The position numbers and the translations under genes were made by a program. From assembly GCF_021134715.1 (NCBI RefSeq), contig NC_060027.1, positions 5,456,001 to 5,520,000 on the forward strand: DNA of 64,000 nt. Direction: 5' to 3'. The notes beneath the pieces are model-generated. The model ran no database searches. It had not been told where the DNA came from and was given only the letters and a program-made list of their open reading frames with translations. Source of the stretch: Daphnia pulex. Its lineage: Eukaryota; Arthropoda; Branchiopoda; Diplostraca; Daphniidae. Positions 26,244 to 36,615 of the stretch are shown here, piece by piece. Numbering within the stretch: the first letter of the stretch is position 1; each line of letters begins with the position of its first letter.

Positions 26244-26463
26244 AGTTCTACGGTAATACCGCAACTCCCAAGGACAACGTTTAAAAAACCAATGACATTT
26301 ATTGTCTGCATATGTTGTGGTTTCCGTGCCAGATCGAACAAATTTGAATTCCGGTCGTGCTGCCAGTAGAAGCGCTAAGAGGAGGAGTTTTACACCAAAA
26401 AAGGTTTACAATCCATCCAACGGATATCGGAGACAGACAGAATTTGTGGTTTTCGGAAGGGTG
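26244..26463 (+). repeat. Left arm of a 1.65-kb foldback element
   Basis: This ~220-bp arm, starting near TTCTACGGTAATACC, is the diverged reverse complement of about 27680-27897. Both arms encode the same short peptide motif on opposite strands (EALRGGVLH followed by RFTIHPTD), simply because they are inverted copies. The arms look like the long terminal inverted repeats of a DNA transposon or foldback element. Confidence 0.7.
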
Positions 26464-27149
26464 TCTCAAAAATGAAGTGATATTTTTTAGATTTGTGTTT
26501 AAATCAATAATTTATTCACAATCATCATATCATCATGTCATCGAATCTTCTTCCAAGCTCGGCGAGCATTTAAACCAAGATAATTGCAGCAGATCGACAA
26601 TAGCATAGCCACATAACGACAACACAGTATTTCAAACAAAGTGCTTGCTAAAAATCAAATTTTTTTAGTCTATTGAACAAAATACCTGGTTTGAAGGGAG
26701 TGACAAAGGCGTGTCCTCCGCTGCGAGGCACTATCGTAGTTGATTGTGCAGCCTTAGATGGTTTATATTGCGTTCTGTTTTTTTTTATGATGGCCTACGA
26801 TATAATGTACGTTCGGTTGTGATCTACGAACGAACGGAGACGACAGGCGAATCAAATATTAATCAGGATCGATTGTAGAATAAAGAATTTAAATCCAGTT
26901 CTGCTTTCGAGATCTGGTTTTCGACGCTTTCGTATGCGAGGACAATATCACAATATAATCGATCCCATATGGCAACAGTTTAAAACTGAAAATTTAATTA
27001 ATTTAAAATTTTTTACTTTAGATTTTGTTTTAATATTATTTATTAATTTAAAATTTTACGTTTGTTCAATAGTTTTTGCATAAAGATCAAGGGTAAATTA
27101 TAGGAACATTTTTTTAACCAGGAGGTGTCGATTTTGGACTTTTTGGCGT

Positions 27150-27545
27150 CATCAGGTCCCTCTTTGTGTTTTTGTTTGTGTGTTACTGTGTGTTACTTAC
27201 TCATAACCTAAATTCGATCATGACCACTAGATGGCATCATGTATTTTTATGTTTTGTTTTTATACCAGCCGATAGAGGGTTGAGGCGGAGGCAGGGAGAC
27301 TCACGAAGAAAAGCAAAGTTCCCACTTCCTTCTTATACGCCAAGCTGAGAGGGCAGCTTAGAAGGAGCTTTGAATTATCAAAGCTCCCTCTTATTCGAAG
27401 CAAACCTCCAACAATAAACCGGCTAGCTATCCGAGATAGCTGCTATCCCTTGCGAAAATTGTTAGTAGAAATATATATTTTTAGAACTTCCTATTTATTA
27501 TTATATCTATTTAATTCTAATCTCATATCCCTTCTTGGTGTCATC
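27150..27545. mobile_element. LTR-like block, related to 44905-45420
   Basis: It contains a ~25-bp core around 27269-27293 (GATAGAGGGTTGAGGCGGAG) preceded by an AGATGGCATCATGTAT-type motif and by T-rich spacing. The same core and a related AGATGTCATTGTG motif occur at about 45113-45200. I infer a solo LTR (or LTR fragment) of the Bel/Pao-like family whose coding remnant lies at 46-47.6 kb. It sits inside the foldback element 26244-27897. Exact ends are not determined. Confidence 0.4.
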
Positions 27546-27679
27546 CACAACACCACATAACTAAATCATCCAAGATTTGAAGGGAAGGACATACTTTGGA
27601 TAGGGTTTGCGCCAATTTGTTGTGGGTTGGCTTTCGGAAAACAGATTCGCTTTTGAAACACTTTTTATCAGATTTCCCC

Positions 27680-27897
27680 CTTCTGAAAACCACCAATTCC
27701 GTCCGTCTCCGGAATCCGTTGGATGGATAGTAAACCTTTTTTTTTTGTGTAAAACTCCTCCTCTTAGCGCTTCTACCGACAGCACGACCGGAATTCAAAT
27801 TTGTTCGATCTCGCACGGAAACCACAACATACAGACAATAAATGTGCATTGGTTTTTTAAACGTTGTCCTTGGGAGTTGTGGTATTACCGTAGAAAC
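27680..27897 (-). repeat. Right arm of the 1.65-kb foldback element
   Basis: Inverted partner of 26244-26463. Immediately beyond it the terminal motif TACCGTAGAAACTT is repeated in inverted orientation (about 27884-27897 with 27919-27932), making a small extra hairpin at the end of the element. Confidence 0.7.
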
Positions 27898-28077
27898 TTC
27901 AGTAGAAACTTCAACTTAAGTTTCTACGGTAATATTAATTAACAGCTCCTAATTTTGAATAGGAGCTGCTGGCGCCAGATTGTTATCGAGGACTTAGAGA
28001 AAAAGTGAGGAACACAAAAAGAAAGTATTTGATGAGAGGGGATTAGGGGGAATGTTTTTTCTTGAAATTGTGAAATG

Positions 28078-29444
28078 TCATTCTAGCTTCTGACGTTTTG
28101 ATCCAGTTGGCTCCGCGCCCTCCTCGCTCAGTCTTTTGACCTGGCGGCCTTCATCCTCTAAAATTCCAATAGATAAAAATTAGTTTTTTAACAATTATTA
28201 TTTAAATGGAAAATTTACCTTCAAGCAAATTAACGTCTTCATCCATTGTCAGATCTATCGTTGACGCTGAAAAGCAAAAAAAAAAAAACATTTTATGTAT
28301 TAAAAATTTTTAAACTAATCATTTTTGAATTTCTTACCAGCAAAAGATCTTTCCAGCTCGGCTATGCTATCATCATCATTTACCTCCTCAGCAACAACAT
28401 CGTCACGTGGAATCCACTTCCACTCTCCCCACTCTTCTCCATTTCATCGTTTTCATCTGTAAAGGTATGAATTAGTTTTTTAAATTAAAGATACAACAAT
28501 TTTAGTTACCAATGTAGTGTAAATCATCCAAATCAATAAGCTGGGCTCGATCTCCTTCGTAGAAGTCTTCTTCTCCAGGTTAGTCATAGTAAAAAAATGG
28601 GGACATGAAAAAAGAATTTGAATTTAGTGAAGATATGATTTTGAAGATGTGAATTTTTTCATTGCCCTTTCATGTGTTTTGCTTCAGGCTGCCCTTCGTT
28701 CTCTAAAATTGAAATTGAATTAATTAAAACTTTCTCTTTTCGCTTAGGCTACCCTCATCATTCTTACCTGATGAATTTTCAGCAGGTTCTTCGCCTGAAT
28801 CATCACTACCACTCTCCCCAGTCTCCTCCATTTCCTCGTTTTCATCTGTAAAGGTATGAATTAGTTTTTTAAATTAAAGCTATAACAATTTTAGTTACCA
28901 ATGCTGTCTAAGTATTCCAAATCAATAAGTTGGGGTTGATCTACCTCGTAGTCCATATGATCTCCATCGTCTCCAGGGTAGTCATAGTTCAAAATTTGCG
29001 CGAATACCTGTTTCCGATTCATCCACGGTTCTGTGTCTGGTGACAGTTAAAAAATAAGAACCTGGCAACGGTGGTCAAAAAGCGGGAAAAAAACTGAGTA
29101 GACGACGTCGAAATTACCTCATCATTACTTGAACTATCTTCCATCCTTTCTCCTTCGTTGTCAGTTTCTTTTTCTCTTTTAGAATCCTCGCGCCTTTGTG
29201 TTTTCTTTATTCATTTCAGTTCGCCATCTCCTAGATTGCTATCTGGAAGGCAATTTATTATTTTGGGTTAGATCTATTATGTTGATGTTAATTTTCATTA
29301 CTTAAAACTGTTATCATCAAACTCATCGTCGATGGTTTCGTTTGCTTTCCCCATGACTTCTTGTTCCTCTACAACAGAACTAATTTCATATTTTCTCCCT
29401 AGCTCATTCTCTTTGTTTCCCAAAAAATATTCAGTAACCTCCAT
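28078..29444 (-). pseudogene. Tandemly duplicated acidic multi-exon gene, decayed
   Basis: Several exon-like pieces with good splice borders encode Glu/Asp-rich peptides. A possible first exon at 29444-29302 starts MEVTEYFLGNKENE. The pair 29035-28899 (...LIDLEYLDSI) and 28845-28768 (DENEEMEETGESGSDD) is followed by a terminal exon near 28703-28659 (ENEGQPEAKHMKGQ). A second copy of the pair at about 28600-28510 and 28457-28340 is followed by 28266-28219 and a terminal exon 28157-28078 (EDEGRQVKRL, stop at 28078). Introns of the two copies are also nearly identical (28457-28510 against 28846-28899). The second copy has a frameshift in its DENDEMEKSGESG exon and a stop in the exon before it. 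I do not recognise the family; acidic and basic blocks suggest a disordered nuclear protein. Confidence 0.5.
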
Positions 29445-29959
29445 AAAAAACTTAAAGTAAAGGTTTAAAAACCCATTTTAAATGAAATTTTACCACAGAC
29501 AAGGAAGTGAAAGACTACGAACGGCCCTTTATGGCTGAGAAGATTCTTCGAGACGATTTTTTAATTATTTTATCCAAGTATTCAGTATGTATTAAGTCAA
29601 CCAATAAATAAACTTACAATTTGTTGTCGCAACTCTCAACTTCTTTTTCGAAAAGTTTTGTGTTTTCAGGGGTCGAATTCCGAACGTCGACTTAGACTTG
29701 ACTTGGACTTGACTTAGGCGTTTTTCCTACTTGACTTGAAAATTTTTTCAGACTTTAATCGAAGTTGAATTCCGAACCAAAAATCGTTAGAAAAAAAAGA
29801 ATAATTTTGAACTTTAATGACTTGAAGTCTAGAACTACATGAAATTTTAAGTTACCTTTTATTACTCCTTCTTTATTCATGAGTTCAAAGTCTTGTAGTT
29901 CCTCACTTTCATTTGAAAAGAGTGTTAACACAGACTGAGAGTAAATTTTAGCTTCTATT

Positions 29960-30600
29960 GATTTTAAAATTTTAACTTACGATGATTGGTTTGTGGATCG
30001 CAAGCAGTGTTCGAAAAATGGTGCATCAAACCACATCTGAAAAAAGTGACAAATTATACTCTCTTATCTGGGAAGTTTTATTTGTTATTTAACTTACTTT
30101 TCAGAAAGATATACAACTTCTAACAAGTTCTCCAAGTTGTTTTCAATAATTTCAAAAATTTTATAAAATTCAAAAAGCCGTTTGTAAAAAAAAAGAAAAA
30201 GATTGAAAACTTGGGGTTCAAAAAGTCGAAAGATTTGCAAGTTTTTTAAATTGGTAAGTGAAGGGTGCCGGCATTTTTACCGGTATGATTACCGGTCTCA
30301 CCCATGTATGGAATGGCCAGAACAGCCATTTGACACCAAAGAAATTGTCATTAAATTTGTTTTAAATGAACTCTGTAGCAAAGTAGTTAATAGATGCATA
30401 AAACCTCTGAAAAAAGTGAACCGGAAAAAATGGTCATTTTAAATACATGATTTTTTTCAAAATGATTGTAGCTAAGTAAGTGTGGTTCTAGCCGTTTCCA
30501 GTTTCTTTCTATCAGCACACCAAGCTGCTGCAAAATGTTTATAACCAATACAGAGCGGTGGGCATTTTTTAAAAATTAGCCTTTATAGACATTATTATCT
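29960..30600. repeat. Dispersed repeat, direct copy of 56243-56930
   Basis: The stretch beginning GATTGGTTTGTGGATCGCAA matches 56243-56930 closely in the same orientation, including an ACCGGTATGATTACCGG mini-repeat and the segment CAGCACACCAAGCTGCTGCA. The copy at 56.5 kb carries extra units of the 12-bp GATTACCGGTAT repeat. This copy lies just downstream of the THAP gene. Confidence 0.75.
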
Positions 30601-30609
30601 TGTAAAATA

Positions 30610-30800
30610 ACACGCTGCCAGAAAATAAATTATTTATTCATATGAAGTAGTTTGTCTCCATATTCTTTAGAATAAAATAGAGGGAGGGTTAGTTGATGAA
30701 ATGTATTAGCTGGACTGAATCTAAAATTTCTGGTATCCCAATATTCAATGTGTTAAACACAAAAATAGTTTTTTGAGCGAAAAATAGATCATTCCTTTTT
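30610..30800. repeat. Repeat present in inverted orientation at 57860-58075
   Basis: Sequence running from CTTGTAAAATAACACGCTGCC to AGCGAAAAATAGATCAT is the diverged reverse complement of about 57860-58075. Together with the direct repeat next to it, this shows that two related but rearranged copies of one element exist 27 kb apart. Confidence 0.7.
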
Positions 30801-30989
30801 ATATTTTCAGAAATAAAACTTCGCATGATTACACAAAAATTGATATACGTTCAAGGTGCCTATTGTAATGTTGTCGGTCAATATGTCGAGTTAAAGGTAT
30901 AGCTACTTGACATTTTTTCCGCCATCCTGTTGTTCGTATTTTTTCACCTTTTTAGATGGGCGCGGTGGTATTGAAATTTCTGCGAGTAA

Positions 30990-31650
30990 CTAACAGGATT
31001 CTTCTACAGTAACACCTGAAATTTTTAATAAACATATATGCTGTTAGTGTCCTTTCTGTTAAAGCCCAACATTTTTTTGATTCGTCTCACCAGCACAGTT
31101 ATCATTTGTAACCAGTGTGGTAACATCATTTAAATCACAAATATCCATGGCGATTTCCGACTGAGGAATGTCTTCTTCAGTATTGGCAGCTGCTTGTTTC
31201 ATTGACAAATTTTGAAGAAAGGTTATATAATTTAATCAGTTTACCAATATAAATATTATTCTTGCCTGGGCGTCCTATTTTCGGTGGAGTGTCCACCACT
31301 TCCATTATGCAACATTCCGCCTTTCGTTTTCTACTCGGTTTTCTACTTGTTGCTGATTCGCAAACAACATCTGGGATAGGAGGAAATTTTGTCAGTACCA
31401 CAGAACGCTTCAATCTTCTTCTATTAGGTTCATAGCACGTTTCTTCAAAATGAGCTTGGCAGATAAAAGTATTATCGTAGCCTCTGCCGGTCTTTAGTTT
31501 AAAGGTTCCCTCTCTAAAACCACTGTTTGCATTAATTAAGTTGAAACATTGCAATCTTAATAGAGGGTCACATGGAATTTCATGATAACTAATTCCCCTA
31601 GTTGCATTTGAATTATTATTACAATTTAATATGTCACAATACCAAACCAT
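30990..31650 (-). CDS. THAP-domain zinc-finger protein, 177 aa, three exons
   Basis: Exons 31650-31245, 31192-31091 and 31015-30990 join in phase 1 at both introns and give exactly 178 codons with stop. The N-terminal THAP domain (about residues 1-95) shows the C2CH zinc ligands: Cys5 and Cys10 (YCDILNC), then CQAH, followed by the closing Phe-Pro motif (TKFPP). THAP domains bind DNA and are found in host regulators and in P-element-type transposases. Behind it are basic stretches (RKPSRKRKAE, GRPGKNN) and an acidic tail (NTEEDIPQSE). No catalytic domain follows, so it is a small DNA-binding protein, perhaps derived from a transposon, given its flanking repeats. An alternative acceptor 3 nt away at the second exon is possible. 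Confidence 0.78.
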
Positions 31651-32009
31651 TTCTTTTCAAAATTATTTATTTTAAGACTATGTCCTAATTGACTTACTGC
31701 TAAATTGTTCTGCTTGTGATTGCCACTTTGTTTCTTTTAGTGATAAACAATACATTATTAAAAAACGTGTATTTGCATTCAATTGAAAATATTGTTTTCA
31801 TTTTTTTAAGATTTAATTTTTAAAATTTTTAAAAATATGTTTATTTGGGATTCAAATTTATTTTTGCTGTTGAGAATGTAGTTGGCGATCTGAGCGCTAG
31901 AGGCGCCACCTCCCGGGAAGATTGAACGGAAGGGGATGGGTTGAAAAAGCTACACTACAGGGGTATGGCTCGATCTCCGGCCTAGGGTTAAGTAGGCCAT
32001 GGCTGACGC

Positions 32010-34056
32010 ATCAGTTATGACAGTGATTTAGGGGTTTGGAAAGCCATAGGTCATGTCTAGTTTGCACAAGACGGGAAAATTCTTGAAGCAAATCATGTGA
32101 TCTATAACGAAAAAGCTAATTTGCTTATTGCCCGCGTTAATGTGCGCCTTCGAGAAAGCAACGAAGAAGTTCTTTTAGCAGAATGTGTGGAACTAACGCG
32201 GGATTTAAAGGAAGGTGTTCTGCAAGAGGTACGTTACCTAGTGGCGGATAAAAGCCGCCTAGCAGCCGTTACCGCAAGAAGATCTGAAGAAGGATCCAAA
32301 ACAACATTTACGCAAGGCGTTTATAGTCCCTGCTATCCTTGTTAAACAGACAAAAATCGCTCAAGCGCGAGAAGTGGTCCGAGATCATCTTGAGAAAAGA
32401 ATTACGGCAACATATGTGCATATGGAATTCCTTGGCGTTCCCATTTTTTATGCCCCTTACCTAAGCTTACCAACAGACGTTCAAGTGGGTTTTTAGCCCC
32501 CACTTTTACAGCTTTTATAACCCTTGGGACTTCGATCGGCATTCCCTATTACTGGGCCATTAATGAGATTAGTGATTTAATTCTCACTCCTTTTATAATG
32601 ACGAAACAAGGTGCTCTTTTGGGGGCCCAATACCAACATCGGTGGGTTAAGGTGGCTTTGAATTTAACAGGTAGCATGAGCGGTACAAAACCTGTCAAAT
32701 TCGTCATCGCCGACGATGAAATTCAAAAAATTTGAAGTTTCGGAGGTCATTTTTTAGCACAAGGCCATGTCAATTTTAATGAAAAATTACGTGCCCTTTT
32801 AGCCGGTAAATATGTCAGCCATCGAACCTAATTTCGCTCTTTCCGGGAGCTTCCGCCCTTTTCGGGCATTTGGGGTGCTCTCTTTCTTGACTCGGATTTG
32901 AAGTTGGAACGCTTTTCACAACGAGATTATTTTTTAATGGAAGGAATCTTATATCAGGGCCTTCAAGATGAAAACATCTCAAGACAAACCCCCATACTGG
33001 CTCCTGTCCTCACTTATCACCAAACAACAGCTCCTCTGTGGAGAGGAACTTACGCCACGTTAGATTCCAACTTGGTTTCTCTTCACCGTAAGGAAGAAAT
33101 AATTACCAGCAAGCCATTATGATTGGAAGCTTGAATATTCCCATACATGACCTCTTCAGGCTAATCAAATGCGTGATTCAAAGTGCCTTTAGAATCCCAA
33201 GGGCAGACCTTTACCATACTCGCTTCACACAACCCCATTGAACCCTCTCAAATCATGTCAAAGGGAAATGTCTGACGTTTTTTGCCTCAAGCAGGGGTTA
33301 AATGTCGATGACCTTTATTTAATTAGGCGACGATTTTTGAACCCCCTGTCCAAATCATAGGTCACCCACCCTTAAAACTTCTTCTCAAATTCCTGATAAA
33401 GACAGCAAAGGGTTTGAGTTAAATGACGCCAATCTTTTCCAACGAAGCCGTTTTCCAGGGTTCGATCTTATCGATGATGGCTCTTGCGTCACCTATGGTG
33501 CTTTTTTATGCCTCAAAGAACCTTCTCTGTTAGGACGCGGCTGTTTATAGGCCAAACACATTGTTTCTCTAAACCAAATCCCTTAGTCCAGGGAACAGGT
33601 ATCTACAAAGGTGTTTCTGATTATGTCGGTCACCTGCAAGCAGATCCTCATCCCTGGATCAGTCTTGACGGACGCATCAGGCTGTCTCGTGATGAATTAC
33701 AAGCTGTCTTTAGTGAGGCTTCGGCAGAGTTAGGACCTGAAATCAGTCGTGTGGGCCTAAACTACATCCACTTGTCCCCCTCTTCTTCATTAAAAGATGA
33801 AAGGGAACCTCCCCCTCGAACAGCTGGGCCTAACCTTGGGTTCGCGTTTCAACAGATCCTGGTTAATCACTTTAAGCTAATTCCGTGGATTGAAAGAAGG
33901 TGGACTTTTATCACAAGTCGCAGAAATCATTTATAAAAATGAATGTTAAGTGTACGAGGTTGTCTTGGACGCTCTTATTATTGGGACAAAGATATTCGCC
34001 AAGGCACAATCTTCATCGTGACTATCGGCTTTAGAAATCTGTGATCAACAGGATAT
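32010..34056 (+). pseudogene. lptD: Broken alphaproteobacterial-type lptD (LPS-assembly outer-membrane protein)
   Basis: LptD is the outer-membrane barrel that inserts lipopolysaccharide. The translated tract follows the family order across at least three frames. First is an OstA-like part (ANHVIYNEKANLLIARVNV, ADKSRLAAVTA, then YSPCYPC at about 32326-32343). Then come EFLGVPIFYAPYLSLP, GIPYYWAINEISDLILTP, KQGALLGAQYQHRW, LERFSQRDYFLMEG and LYQGLQ, then GFELNDANLFQRSRFPG, LVQGTGIYKGVSDYVG and finally SYYWDKDIRQGTIF near the normal C-terminus. Length (~2 kb) fits most of an alphaproteobacterial LptD (usually 700-800 aa); no signal peptide is visible. Breaks include an in-frame TAG at about 32065, a stop and frameshift at about 32341, a frameshift near 32485, a TGA near 32732, and repeated frame changes from 33120 on. 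It cannot make a protein. Confidence 0.75.
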
Positions 34057-34449
34057 AGTGGCTTTTCCCAAGGTGCTTTCACAACACCAGACGGAAAGTG
34101 CTTGAAGAAATCAAATTTTAGGAATGTTTTTTTTCCTTTTCTCCTACAAGGTAACCCAGGTATAACCTATCAGATGAACAAGAAGTCGGGGACAGTGGGA
34201 TTTTGGGACGTAAAATTCACAAATGAATTGGCTAGGGTTTAAAAATAGCAAAAAACTCTCAGCTGCCCTCCGTTCTGTCAAGTTTCCATTGAAATTCACA
34301 AGCCATAGGGTTAAGTAAAAGGACGAATTACTGTATCTGCTGGTCGCTCTTTCTATGGAAGTAACGCTTTTTTGGTTTTTCTGATACAGTAAAGAAAAAT
34401 TCTTTCTACGAGCTGGATTGCTTTTGTTTTGATTTTTGCTTTTTGAGTC

Positions 34450-35130
34450 GTCGAAAGCGCGACGGATATTTATATCCCAAGCATGCCCCGACTTCTCTTA
34501 GATTCTAAAACCTCTGAAGAAAACGTAGGCCTCACCATTAGTGCCAATTTCTTTGTCCTCTGCCTTATGGGCCCTATCTATGGCCTTTTTTCTGATGCTT
34601 TAGGACGGCGCAAAGTCTTTAGTGCAGGCATGCTTTTCTTCACCCTTTTTTCTTTTCTTTGTGCCCTCCCCACAACGATTGGATCCCTTATTTGTTTTCG
34701 CTTTCTCCGGGGATTAGGATCTAGCGTGGCATGGATCTTGGGCCTGTCCATCGTCAAGGATATTTATCAACATCAAGAGAGCTTTAAGATGCTCTCTGTC
34801 ATCGGCTCTGCAATCGTTCCAGGGTTGGCCCCCGTTGTAGGACGGTATATCGCTATTTTTTCGGGAATGGCGTCTGATTTTTTTGGACAGTTGCAGGCTT
34901 AGCACTTCTAGCTCTTTTCTTTCTCACCTTTACATTTCAAGAAACTCTTCCTCCAGAAAAAGACAAAAAGTTGATCTCCGAGTTGCCATGAGCAACTACT
35001 GGCGTCTTTTGCGAAATCGTCGTTTTGTCTAACATGTTTCTATTTCAGGACTCATGTTCTCAGGCCTCACAACGAATGTTTCAATCTGTCTTTTTTATTA
35101 TATCGGACGTTTGAATATTTACTCTGAAAA
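34450..35130 (+). pseudogene. Broken Bcr/CflA-type MFS drug exporter
   Basis: An open stretch to 34902 reads ATDIYIPSMPRLLLDSK, SANFFVLCLMGPIYGLFSD, ALGRRKVFSAGM, LRGLGSSVAWILGLSIVKD and APVVGRYIAIF. These are the first five or so transmembrane segments and the A-motif (SDALGRRK) of the Bcr/CflA 12-helix family of proton-driven exporters. After the stop at 34900 the homology goes on in other frames (FQETLPPEKDK, then NYWRLLRNRRFV, LMFSGLTT) to about 35130. It is thus frameshifted at least twice and truncated before the C-terminal half. It follows lptD by about 0.4 kb on the same strand, as in a bacterial gene cluster. Confidence 0.72.
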
Positions 35131-36303
35131 ATACGGTTATTCGAACCGTGTCTAAATGCGGTCTAGGTGATACACCAAATATTTAAGCATCTAAGGCCAA
35201 TTGTAAATCAGGTTGACCAGCAATGAGAATAGATTTACAGACAGATATTTACAGACTTAATAATGCTAATTTTGAGTTTCTTTCTTAAGTCCAATCGATC
35301 TGTTCCTTCTCTCCCTTTATCTTAAAATAATAAGTAATAAAATGTTTTCTCAAAGTACCGAAATTCTATTGCCGATAAAATTTTGTCTCTTTATCGTACA
35401 ACACTCCAACTTAACGTATCAACAATAAAACTTTAAGCTTAAATATCTAGAGACGTTATTTTTATTCGAGATAACAACCCTAAAAAAACGATCCTTAATT
35501 AAAGTTACATTAGGAGGGTTTAAAAAATAAATTAAAGATTTTATATGCGTGTACTCTTTTGAATTCCCAACTACAGATGAAATAGGAAATTTTTCAAAAT
35601 TTGCTGTTTTGATGTTTTTTTAATAATTATGGTTTGTTTAGAAGTGGTTCATTTGAATAAATTTACACCAGAAGAATGCGCTCAAGCTACTGGAGGCACT
35701 CATCGAAATTCTCCCAATCGAATCCATCCCTGCTGTAATCGTTAAAGAAGCAAATCTCATTCCTTCACTAGATGATGACTATAAGGAACAGGGCATTGGG
35801 CTTGAGGGACTTGTTTTTGCTGGTGGGGAAGTGAGAGATGGAGGAAGTAAAGAAAGTAATGTGGGTGAGAGGATTGAAGAGAATAGAGTGAACATGAAAG
35901 TGAAAAAGAAAGTGGAGTAAATACAAAATAGGGAGAATGCAGGGAAAGTGAACGAAATGGAGGTGACGTGACCCTCGGTATACGAAGCCGTCGGCGTTGC
36001 CGTTCACCGGCAGGCACAATTTCTGCAGGACGTCGTCAGGTACATCAAGACTTTCGAGAAACTACACAGCAATAAAGATCATTTCGTAGTGGGGTTACCA
36101 GACGTTTTTAGGGTTTTTTTCCCACCCACAACAGCAGCCATTCAACTTCAAAAACACCAACATATTGAAATTCAAATGAGATATCTTGCATCTCTTAGAA
36201 GTGAAAATTAAGCCTGTACAATTACAAGAAGATCAACAGTATAACTAGTAAATATAGAGCAAGATTCGCCTACAATTTAACAAGATATGAAGCGCAAATT
36301 TCA

Positions 36304-36615
36304 ATGGCTAAACGTCAAGATGAAATAGAAGTGATAGAGTGTGGTGACTTCTCACTGTTAGAACCATCCCACCTAGGACATATGCATGTGCGCACTCCTG
36401 TGTTCTCTTCATATTCATGTGGATTCATTATGTTTGACGAACAGAAAGAATGCTCATTCCATTGGAGAGTAAGATCTAATGTCAATCGGAAGTTAGCCTT
36501 TGCATTTGCATTCCACCGAATGGGGCTCGGTCTCAACTACAGCATCACAGTTGAAAAGAAAAATGAAGATCTACAGGTCTTAAATGGATTTCCAATGCCA
36601 AGCACTTCGGCATGA
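36304..36615 (+). CDS. Unrecognised 103-aa ORF
   Basis: ATG at 36304, stop at 36613. The product (MAKRQDEIEVIECGD... ending SMPSTSA-like PMPSTSA) has mixed composition and is not low complexity, but I recognise no family. Upstream, a separate open stretch at about 35970-36208 in another frame (containing VHRQAQFLQDVVRYIKTFEK) also looks protein-like. The two could be parts of one decayed gene of an element, which is inference only. Confidence 0.25.
   Translation: MAKRQDEIEVIECGDFSLLEPSHLGHMHVRTPVFSSYSCGFIMFDEQKECSFHWRVRSNVNRKLAFAFAFHRMGLGLNYSITVEKKNEDLQVLNGFPMPSTSA

Larger units (their letters stand above)
31985..35155 (+). other. Tract of bacterial-origin DNA inside animal sequence
   Basis: About 3.2 kb in which the only recognisable coding content is bacterial (lptD then a Bcr/CflA exporter, both +). 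It is flanked by the THAP gene on one side and non-coding AT-rich sequence on the other. Both genes are broken by several stops and frameshifts, as expected for old nuclear-integrated endosymbiont DNA rather than a fresh contaminant. Edges are estimates from where homology fades. An assembly chimera is not excluded. Confidence 0.65.

Noticed and set aside
28846..28990. Regularly spaced repeats considered as a CRISPR array
   Set aside because: The spacing units are exons and introns of a duplicated gene; no 25-40-bp identical repeats with unique spacers occur anywhere in the window.
34714..34905. Minus-strand ORF in the bacterial tract
   Set aside because: Antisense of the exporter reading frame, which has clear family motifs.
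31985..35155. Mitochondrial DNA insertion as the source of the foreign tract
   Set aside because: LptD and Bcr/CflA are not encoded by animal mitochondrial genomes.
35757..36019. Two overlapping Phe/Ser/Leu-rich minus frames
   Set aside because: They are the antisense of a GA-rich low-complexity stretch on +.
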